Source of the DNA: Pseudomonadota bacterium
GTDB taxonomy: Bacteria > Pseudomonadota > Alphaproteobacteria > Sphingomonadales > Sphingomonadaceae
Length of the DNA stretch: 6,180 bases
NCBI GenBank assembly: GCA_023386135.1
Contig: JAEWKG010000250.1
Span: 1 to 6,180 of the forward strand
Direction of reading: 5' to 3'
The first letter of the stretch is position 1. Each line of letters opens with the position of its first letter. Made by a program: the position numbers and the translations under genes. This document shows, in pieces, positions 1-4,149 of the stretch. Below the pieces are notes generated by a model, which ran no database searches, was not told where the DNA came from, and worked only from the letters and a program-made list of their open reading frames with translations.

Positions 1-32
1 GCGTCGCGCCCCAGGCACCCGCGCTTGGCTAC

Positions 33-164
33 TTAGCAGTTGCCCGGACGTCCGTCCGCGCAATCGCCGACGGACTTCACGTCGTCGGCAGCGCCGTGGA
101 GGGTGTTGCAGGCAGAGACGAGCAGACCGCTCGACAGGGCGAGGACAACAAGGAGCTTCTTCAT
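33..164 (-). CDS. Entericidin A/B-family small lipoprotein (43 aa)
   Basis: This encodes a tiny secreted lipoprotein. Residues 1-18 form a signal peptide (MKK, a leucine/valine-rich core, then the lipobox VSAC), and Cys19 would be the lipidated residue after signal peptidase II cleavage. The mature start CNTLHGAADDVKSVG follows the entericidin pattern of Cys-Asn-Thr, a Gly-Ala pair, Asp-Val and Ser-x-Gly. Entericidins are cell-envelope lipoproteins, described in E. coli as an antidote/toxin pair tied to stationary phase; the role in alphaproteobacteria is unclear. The start at 164 is chosen over an upstream in-frame ATG at 278 because it begins the signal peptide directly and has an AAGGGAA ribosome binding site 6 nt upstream. 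The mature peptide is only 25 residues and carries two further cysteines, Cys35 and the C-terminal Cys43. It is the last gene of the leftward group but is separated from gmk by 152 bp, so it probably has its own promoter. Confidence 0.82.
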   Translation of the reverse strand: MKKLLVVLALSSGLLVSACNTLHGAADDVKSVGDCADGRPGNC

Positions 165-187
165 GGCGGTTCCCTTTTCCGTCCGCA

Positions 188-200
188 GCACACTTTGTGC
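188..200. repeat. Short perfect inverted repeat in the lipoprotein gene leader
   Basis: The plus strand reads gcaca-ctt-tgtgc, a 5-bp perfect inverted repeat with a 3-nt centre. It lies 24 bp upstream of the lipoprotein start codon, so it would be in the 5' leader if the promoter at 219-243 is used. It could be a small operator or a short RNA hairpin. Inverted repeats of this length occur by chance, so this is weak. Confidence 0.25.
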
Positions 201-218
201 TCGCGGCCTGACAATCGA

Positions 219-243
219 AAAGCGCGTCGCGTCCGCCGGTTCC
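219..243 (-). promoter_or_regulatory. Candidate EcfG (general stress) promoter for the lipoprotein gene
   Basis: On the minus strand GGAACC (plus 238-243) is followed, 16 nt after GGAAC, by CTTT (plus 219-222). The alphaproteobacterial general stress sigma factor EcfG is known to use GGAAC-N16/17-CGTT; here the -35 is perfect and the -10 matches at 3 of 4 positions. Transcription would start near 210-213, giving a leader of about 48 nt that contains the ribosome binding site. Entericidin genes are often under stress or stationary-phase control, which fits. No housekeeping-type promoter was recognised in this gap. Confidence 0.33.
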
Positions 244-274
244 CCATTCCGGGGCACGAAACGGTGCCCGCCCC
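242..274 (-). other. GC-rich overlapping hairpins after gmk, possible terminator
   Basis: About 45-75 nt past the gmk stop, the minus strand can fold in three mutually exclusive ways that share the segment GTGCCCC (plus 251-257). It can pair with GGGCAC (264-269, 6-nt loop), with GGGGC (270-274), or with GGGG (242-245, 5-nt loop). This could help end transcription of the gmk unit. No U-rich tract follows, so it is not a classical intrinsic terminator. It overlaps the -35 of the candidate EcfG promoter. Confidence 0.3.
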
Positions 275-316
275 GCACATTACGGTGAATTGATCTGCGT
301 TAGCGGGGAGCTTTGA

Positions 317-964
317 TTACCCCATCATCCCGCGCACGAAGTCGATAAGACCGGTCTGCCGACGGCGTTTCATGCGCTCGGCGTGGAGAATTTCGCGCAC
401 CTTGGCAAAGCACGTGTCGACGGTGTCGTTGATCACTACGTAGTCGTAGGCGTCCCAGTGGCTGATCTCGGCGCGGGCGCGGTCCATGCGGGCGTCGATG
501 ACTTCGGCGCTGTCTTGCGCCCGGCCTTCGAGCCGGCGGCGCAGTTCCTCGATGCTCGGCGGCAGGATGAAGACCGCGACAACGTCCTGCTTATCCTTCT
601 GGATCAGCTGCTGAGTGCCTTGCCAGTCGATGTCGAACAGGCAGTCCTGACCTTCCTTCAGGCCCGCGCGGATGTGGCCCTTGGGAGTGCCGTAACGGTG
701 TCCGAAGACGTGCGCCCATTCGTAGAAATCTTCCTCGTCGACCATCCGGTCGAAGGTCGCGTCGTCGACGAAGTGGTAGTGTACGCTGTCGATCTCGCCC
801 GGGCGCGGGGCGCGGGTGGTGACCGAGACCGACAGCTTGATCGTCTCGTCCGCCTCCAGCAGCATGCGCGAGATGGTGGTCTTGCCCGCCCCCGAGGGCG
901 ACGACAGCACGAACATCAATCCGCGCCGCTTGAGGGTGTTGGTGAGCGTGTCGCGGCCGGCCAT
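317..964 (-). CDS. gmk: Guanylate kinase
   Basis: This cytosolic enzyme phosphorylates GMP (and dGMP) to GDP using ATP, an essential step of purine nucleotide supply that also feeds (p)ppGpp pools. The P-loop SSPSGAGKTT lies at residues 21-30. The GMP-binding segment SVSVTTRAPRPGE (45-57) carries the conserved Ser/Arg/Glu pattern. FYEWAHVFGHRYGT (80-93) is the conserved lid and GMP-contact region. The 215-residue length is normal for bacterial Gmk. The ATG at 964 gives the usual short basic N-terminus before GLMFVLSSPSG; Met17 is an unlikely alternative start because it leaves almost nothing before the first strand. The ribosome binding site is weak. gmk follows the unknown 146-residue gene by 58 bp and is probably co-transcribed with it and sspB. 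Confidence 0.97.
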   Translation of the reverse strand: MAGRDTLTNTLKRRGLMFVLSSPSGAGKTTISRMLLEADETIKLSVSVTTRAPRPGEIDSVHYHFVDDATFDRMVDEEDFYEWAHVFGHRYGTPKGHIRAGLKEGQDCLFDIDWQGTQQLIQKDKQDVVAVFILPPSIEELRRRLEGRAQDSAEVIDARMDRARAEISHWDAYDYVVINDTVDTCFAKVREILHAERMKRRRQTGLIDFVRGMMG

Positions 965-977
965 GCGCGCTCATGCG

Positions 978-1005
978 ACAGGGCGGCTTAACAAATCAAC
1001 CCTGT
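978..1005 (-). repeat. Inverted repeat just upstream of gmk
   Basis: Acaggg (978-983) and ccctgt (1000-1005) form a perfect 6-bp inverted repeat around a 16-nt A/T-rich centre in the 58-bp gap between the unknown gene and gmk. On the minus strand it would form a stem-loop ending 13 nt before the gmk start. It could be a weak terminator, an mRNA processing hairpin or an operator. There is no U-tract, and the A/T-rich loop in such GC-rich DNA may simply be promoter DNA. Confidence 0.3.
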
Positions 1006-1022
1006 GGGCCGGGTCGGAGGTC

Positions 1023-1463
1023 TCAGTCCTCCGCCATGCCCTTCAGCGTCTTGTCGCCCGAGCGCTTGGCGTCGCGCTTGCTGCGGCCACGGTCGTACAG
1101 CGTCTTCACCACCAGCCCACCGCCGATGATCACCGCGCCGGGCAGCGAGCGCGTGGCGTAACGCGCGATCAGGCCGCTCACGATCGTCTGCGCGAGGCTG
1201 CGGTTCTCGACGATCGCCTTGGCGCCGCTGCCGCCATAGCGGCCGCGCAGCAGGCCCTTTTCGAACGTATGCCGCATGAGTCGGCCGCCCGCGCGCATGG
1301 CGATGTCCTGGATGATCAGGTTGGTCGCGGGGTTGGTGCTCGGGCCGATGACCGTATCGCTCTCGCCGGTCACCGCCGACAGCGCCTTGGCGCCCTTGTC
1401 GCTGACCTTGCCCGAAGCCTCGGGCTTCTTGCTGATCCGGCATTTCTTCGGTCGCAGCACCAT
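1023..1463 (-). CDS. Conserved-looking protein of unknown function (146 aa)
   Basis: I do not recognise a characterised family. The protein has a basic N-terminus (MVLRPKKCRISKK), a polar stretch to about residue 45, and a probably folded part from about 46 to 125 containing NPATNLIIQDIAMRAGGRL and NRSLAQTIVSGLIARYATRS. A short glycine-rich hydrophobic segment, PGAVIIGGGLVV (108-119), follows, and the tail is highly charged and basic. The hydrophobic segment is too short for a confident membrane helix; peripheral membrane contact is possible. The start at 1463 is supported by an AGGGGAA ribosome binding site 7 nt upstream; the frame stays open further upstream, but those starts would overlap sspB and look non-coding. 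It lies 43 bp after sspB and 58 bp before gmk. I believe similar proteins occur in sphingomonads, but this is memory, not a search. Confidence 0.75.
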   Translation of the reverse strand: MVLRPKKCRISKKPEASGKVSDKGAKALSAVTGESDTVIGPSTNPATNLIIQDIAMRAGGRLMRHTFEKGLLRGRYGGSGAKAIVENRSLAQTIVSGLIARYATRSLPGAVIIGGGLVVKTLYDRGRSKRDAKRSGDKTLKGMAED

Positions 1464-1470
1464 TCGCGCG

Positions 1471-1493
1471 TTCCCCTGCTCGCGTGCGGGGAA
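1471..1493 (-). promoter_or_regulatory. Hairpin that includes the ribosome binding site of the 146-aa gene
   Basis: On the minus strand TTCCCC (plus 1488-1493) can pair with GGGGAA (plus 1471-1476) across an 11-nt loop, with a possible two-pair inner extension. The 3' arm is the Shine-Dalgarno sequence of the gene starting at 1463, so folding would hide the ribosome binding site. It sits in the 43-bp gap after the sspB stop codon. It may tune translation of the second gene or act as a weak attenuator. The pairing is perfect but short. Confidence 0.4.
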
Positions 1494-1506
1494 TGCCGCG
1501 CCGCGC

Positions 1507-2007
1507 CTACTTCTTGCGGCCGAAATCGACCGTGACGACGTTGGAGCCGTCGTCGCTTTCAACGGCGGGTCTGCCGCCCTGTTCCGATCCGTCGTTCTCG
1601 GCCTCGTCGTGCGTTTCCGGCATCATGTCGGCGACTGTGGCCTGGAACTGGAGGCCGAAGTCGACCGCCGGATCGACGAACGCGGTGATGGCGCCGAACG
1701 GAATTTCGAGCTTGGCCGGGATCTGGTTGAAGGTCAGGCCGACGCTGAATCCGTCGTCGTCGACCGACAGGTCCCAGAACTTGTTCTGCAGGACGATCGT
1801 CATCTCGTCGGGGAAGCGTTCGCGCAGGTGCGGCGGGATCGACACCCCGGGGGCGCCGGTCTTGAAGGTGATGTAGAAGTGGTGATTGCCCGGGAGGTTG
1901 CCGCCGGTCTTCTCGACTTCGCCCAGCACGCGGCCGACCACCGCGCGCAGCGCTTCCTGCACGATCTCGTCGTAGGGGATCAGGCTGTCGGGCGTGTCGT
2001 CGCTCAT
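1507..2007 (-). CDS. sspB: SspB-type ClpXP protease adaptor, alphaproteobacterial form
   Basis: SspB is a cytosolic homodimeric adaptor that binds the ssrA tag on proteins rescued from stalled ribosomes and tethers them to ClpX for degradation by ClpXP. The 166-residue product begins SLIPYDEIVQEALRAVV, and residues 41-125 form the substrate-binding fold with HHFYITFKT, GVSIPPHLRERFPDEMTIVLQ, FWDLSV and the strand VGLTFNQIPAKLEIPFGAITAF. An acidic flexible linker (about 130-153) follows, then the short basic tail NVVTVDFGRKK, the expected place of the ClpX-docking motif. The length fits alphaproteobacterial SspB. The start at 2007 gives the canonical N-terminus, although no clear ribosome binding site precedes it. 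The frame stays open upstream, but that stretch is antisense to hisB. It leads the leftward group and diverges from hisB. Confidence 0.87.
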   Translation of the reverse strand: MSDDTPDSLIPYDEIVQEALRAVVGRVLGEVEKTGGNLPGNHHFYITFKTGAPGVSIPPHLRERFPDEMTIVLQNKFWDLSVDDDGFSVGLTFNQIPAKLEIPFGAITAFVDPAVDFGLQFQATVADMMPETHDEAENDGSEQGGRPAVESDDGSNVVTVDFGRKK

Positions 2008-2042
2008 GGCCGCGTGGTGGCGACGCGGCGCGCGGCGGTCAA

Positions 2043-2067
2043 GCCGGAAAGCTCTGGCCGGAAAGCT
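2043..2067. repeat. 11-bp tandem direct repeat in the sspB/hisB divergent region
   Basis: The 11-mer gccggaaagct occurs at 2043-2053 and again at 2057-2067, separated by 3 bp, a 14-bp period. It lies between the divergent sspB and hisB genes, and the right copy touches the presumed -35 of hisB. The position suits a regulator-binding site. A chance local duplication is also possible. Confidence 0.5.
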
Positions 2068-2094
2068 TGCGCGATGACGGCGCCTGCGTATAGC
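2067..2094 (+). promoter_or_regulatory. Candidate hisB promoter giving a leaderless mRNA
   Basis: TTGCGC (2067-2072), a 16-nt spacer and TATAGC (2089-2094) resemble a sigma-70-type promoter (3 of 6 and 4 of 6 consensus matches). The expected start of transcription, about 7 nt after the -10, falls on or next to the A of the hisB ATG at 2101. No Shine-Dalgarno sequence lies before that ATG, which is consistent with a leaderless transcript. Confidence 0.4.
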
Positions 2095-2100
2095 CGCGGC

Positions 2101-2694
2101 ATGCGCACGGGCCGGATCGAACGCAAGACCAGCGAGACCGCGATCCTGGTCGAGGTCAACCTCGACGGGAGCGGCGCCTATGACGTCGCGACCGGGATCG
2201 GCTTCCTCGATCACATGGTCGAACAGTTCAGCCGCCACTCGCTGATCGACGTGACCATGAAGGTCGTTGGCGACCTGCACGTCGACCAGCACCACACCAC
2301 CGAAGACAGCGCGATCGCCCTGGGGCAAGCGCTGGCGCAGGCGCTCGGCGACAAGGGCGGGATCGGGCGCTACGGCCAGGCCTATTCGCCGATGGACGAG
2401 ACGCTGGCGCGGGTGGCGCTCGATATTTCGGGGCGGCCGTACCTGGTGTGGCGCGCGGGCTTCAGCCAGATGCGGCTGGGGGAGTGGGACACCGAGCTGA
2501 TCGAGCACTGGTTCCATTCGGTCGCGCAGGCGTGCGGGATCACCTTGCATGTCGAACTCGTCTACGGCGCGAACAACCACCACATCTGCGAGGCGATCTA
2601 CAAGGGCTTTGCCCGCGCGATGCGCCAGGCGGTCGAGCTCGATCCGCGCAAGGGCGGGGCGGTGCCGAGCACCAAAGGACAGCTCGGTGGCTGA
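2101..2694 (+). CDS. hisB: Imidazoleglycerol-phosphate dehydratase
   Basis: HisB dehydrates imidazole glycerol phosphate to imidazole acetol phosphate, the sixth step of histidine synthesis, using manganese. The 197-residue product is the monofunctional form, without the histidinol-phosphatase domain found in E. coli HisB. It shows FLDHMVEQFSRH (35-46) and both metal-binding signatures: HVDQHHTTEDSA (60-71, with His64, His65 and Glu68) and NNHHICEAIYKGFARAM (158-174, with His160, His161 and Glu164). The start at 2101 (MRTGRIERKT) matches the family N-terminus. An in-frame ATG at 2074 would add nine residues but lies upstream of the presumed -10 element, so it is less likely. It heads the his cluster and overlaps hisH by 8 bp. 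Confidence 0.97.
   Translation: MRTGRIERKTSETAILVEVNLDGSGAYDVATGIGFLDHMVEQFSRHSLIDVTMKVVGDLHVDQHHTTEDSAIALGQALAQALGDKGGIGRYGQAYSPMDETLARVALDISGRPYLVWRAGFSQMRLGEWDTELIEHWFHSVAQACGITLHVELVYGANNHHICEAIYKGFARAMRQAVELDPRKGGAVPSTKGQLGG
2674..2679 (+). promoter_or_regulatory. Ribosome binding site deciding the hisH GTG start
   Basis: AAAGGA inside the end of hisB lies 7 nt before GTG at 2687. This ideal spacing supports the GTG start rather than any upstream ATG in the same frame. Confidence 0.75.
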
Positions 2695-3316
2695 GGCGAT
2701 CGCGCTGATCGATTACGGCGCGGGCAATCTCCAATCGGTTCACAACGCGCTGAAGGCGGCGGGGGCCGAGCGGGTTCACGTGACCGCCGAGCCCGAGCTG
2801 GTCCGCGGGGCGCGGCGGATCGTCCTGCCGGGTGTCGGTTCGTTCAAGGCCTGTGCGGAGGGCGTGCGGGCGATCCCGGGGCTGGTGGAAGCGCTCGAGG
2901 AGCGCGTGCTCGATGACGGCGTGCCCTTCCTCGGCGTATGCGTCGGCATGCAGCTGCTCGCCACGCGCGGCGTGGAGCATGGCGCGACCGAAGGGCTCGG
3001 CTGGATCGGGGGCGAAGTCCTGCCGATCGAGCGTACCGACCCCGCGCTCAAGGTGCCGCACATGGGCTGGAACGACGTGCGCCCGATGCCGCACCGCGAT
3101 GGTTCCGTGCTGATAGAGCCGGGGGAGGCGTACTTCCTCCATTCTTACCACTTCGCCTGCGAGGACGGGCGTAACGTCGCGGCGATGACCGATCACGGTG
3201 GCGGCCTCGTCGCCGCGGTGGCGCGGGATAATATCCTCGGCCTGCAGTTCCATCCCGAGAAGAGCCAGGCCTATGGCATTGGCCTGCTTGCACGATTTCT
3301 GAGCTGGAAGCCCTGA
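2687..3316 (+). CDS. hisH: Imidazole glycerol phosphate synthase, glutaminase subunit
   Basis: HisH hydrolyses glutamine and channels ammonia through HisF, which uses it to convert PRFAR to imidazole glycerol phosphate and AICAR. The 209-residue product is a class I glutamine amidotransferase. IALIDYGAGNLQSVHNAL (5-22) is the typical N-terminus, LPGVGSF (47-53) the oxyanion-strand region, GVCVGMQLL (83-91) holds the nucleophile Cys85, and LQFHPEKSQ (186-194) supplies the catalytic His189 and Glu191. PHMGWN (124-129) is also family-typical. It starts at GTG with an 8-bp overlap with hisB, implying translational coupling. Its partner hisF lies about 2.7 kb downstream, beyond two inserted genes and hisA. 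Confidence 0.97.
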   Translation: MAEAIALIDYGAGNLQSVHNALKAAGAERVHVTAEPELVRGARRIVLPGVGSFKACAEGVRAIPGLVEALEERVLDDGVPFLGVCVGMQLLATRGVEHGATEGLGWIGGEVLPIERTDPALKVPHMGWNDVRPMPHRDGSVLIEPGEAYFLHSYHFACEDGRNVAAMTDHGGGLVAAVARDNILGLQFHPEKSQAYGIGLLARFLSWKP

Positions 3317-3322
3317 TCGGCG

Positions 3323-3348
3323 GGAACGCGCGGCCCCGCTAGGGCGTC
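3323..3348 (+). promoter_or_regulatory. Candidate EcfG-type stress promoter upstream of the SDR gene
   Basis: GGAAC (3323-3327), exactly 17 nt, then CGTC (3345-3348) fit the known EcfG consensus GGAAC-N16/17-CGTT with a perfect -35 and 3 of 4 -10 matches. It lies in the 59-bp gap between hisH and the SDR gene. Transcription would start near 3355, giving a leader of about 20 nt that still contains the strong ribosome binding site. This would let the SDR/GH130 pair, and perhaps hisA-hisF, be induced independently of hisB-hisH. Read by eye from the consensus; no score was computed. Confidence 0.42.
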
Positions 3349-3375
3349 TCTTGGCCGAACCCAGGAGACACGCTC

Positions 3376-4149
3376 ATGGCCGAAGCCGATCCCAAGAACC
3401 TGTCCGACGCGCACACCGAAATGCCTTCGCTCGATGGGCGCAAGGCGGTCATCACCGGCGGCACCACCGGCATCGGTCGGGCCATTGCCGTGCTTCTCGC
3501 CAGCGAAGGGGTGGAGATCTTCACCTGCGGCCGCGATGAGCAGCATTTGAAGGACGGGCTCGAGCGGATCAACGAGGTCGGCAAGGGCAACGGTATCGCC
3601 CTCGACCTCGCCAAGCGCGAGGATCTCGACCGGTTCTTCGCCGAGGCGGAGAAGAAGCTCGGCAGCTACGACATCGCGATCATGAACGCGGCGATCCCGG
3701 CCGATGCCCTCACCGAGATGAGCGAAGACGACATCGCATATGCTATCGCGACCGACTTCACCGCCTACATCTTCGGTGCGCAAAAGGCGGCGGCGCACAT
3801 GAAGGACAAGGGGGACCTGATCTTCACCGGCTCGGTCAGCGCGCATACGCTGGGCCCGAGCTCGACCGTCTATGCGGGGATGAAGGCAGGCGTCGCCGGG
3901 TTCGTGGAGGCGCTGCGCAAGGAACTGGGACCCAAGGGCATCAAGGTCGGCTTCGTCGAGCCGGCGCTGACCGGTGCCGACTTTCAGTACCCCGACATTC
4001 CGGCGCCCAAGCAGCGCGAGATGATCAACGCCGGCAAGATGCTGCGCGCCGAAGACATCGCTGTCGGCGTGCACTTCATGCTCACCCAGCCGCGCCGCGC
4101 GGTGGTGCAGCAGCTGGTGATGACGCAGCGAGTATCGGAGGAAAAGTGA
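3376..4149 (+). CDS. SDR-family NAD(P)-dependent oxidoreductase
   Basis: This is a classical short-chain dehydrogenase/reductase of 257 residues, a cytosolic Rossmann-fold enzyme that reduces or oxidises an unknown carbonyl or alcohol substrate. The cofactor motif TGGTTGIG is at 27-34, the NAA motif at 104-106, catalytic Ser153 in GSVS, and the YxxxK motif Tyr166/Lys170 in YAGMK. Arg53 just after the second strand (CGRD) suggests preference for NADP(H). The catalytic-tetrad Asn normally found after the fourth helix appears to be Asp127 (TDFTAYIFG). About 20 residues precede the first strand, somewhat long for the family. The ATG at 3376 has an excellent AGGAGA ribosome binding site with a 7-nt gap. 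The stop codon overlaps the GTG of the next gene by 4 bp. It has no known role in histidine synthesis; the motifs do not give the substrate. Confidence 0.93.
   Translation: MAEADPKNLSDAHTEMPSLDGRKAVITGGTTGIGRAIAVLLASEGVEIFTCGRDEQHLKDGLERINEVGKGNGIALDLAKREDLDRFFAEAEKKLGSYDIAIMNAAIPADALTEMSEDDIAYAIATDFTAYIFGAQKAAAHMKDKGDLIFTGSVSAHTLGPSSTVYAGMKAGVAGFVEALRKELGPKGIKVGFVEPALTGADFQYPDIPAPKQREMINAGKMLRAEDIAVGVHFMLTQPRRAVVQQLVMTQRVSEEK
4137..4142 (+). promoter_or_regulatory. Strong but close ribosome binding site for the GH130-like gene
   Basis: GGAGGA within the last codons of the SDR gene lies only 3 nt before GTG at 4146. The motif is strong although the spacing is shorter than usual. With the GTGA stop/start overlap it points to coupled translation. 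Confidence 0.6.

Noticed and set aside
383..991. Long plus-strand open frame opposite gmk
   Set aside because: It is antisense to an unmistakable guanylate kinase, is rich in Asp/Val/Ala/Arg repeats typical of reversed high-GC codons, and shows no motif.
988..1443. 151-residue minus-strand frame overlapping the 146-aa gene
   Set aside because: It is Arg/Gln/Gly-rich and low in hydrophobic residues, lacks a ribosome binding site, and the alternative frame (1023-1463) has one plus a plausible folded core.
2037..2042. TTGACC on the minus strand as an sspB -35 element
   Set aside because: No acceptable -10 sequence lies 16-18 nt downstream on that strand, so a promoter cannot be supported.
1276..2100. 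Upstream plus-strand extension of the hisB frame, opposite sspB
   Set aside because: The conserved HisB N-terminus begins at 2101; the upstream part is antisense to sspB and has no family features.
2074..2100. ATG at 2074 as the hisB start
   Set aside because: It would add nine residues not typical of the family, has no ribosome binding site, and precedes the presumed -10 element.
2008..2100. his leader peptide or attenuator upstream of hisB
   Set aside because: There is no short frame with a run of His codons and no terminator hairpin between the sspB start and hisB.
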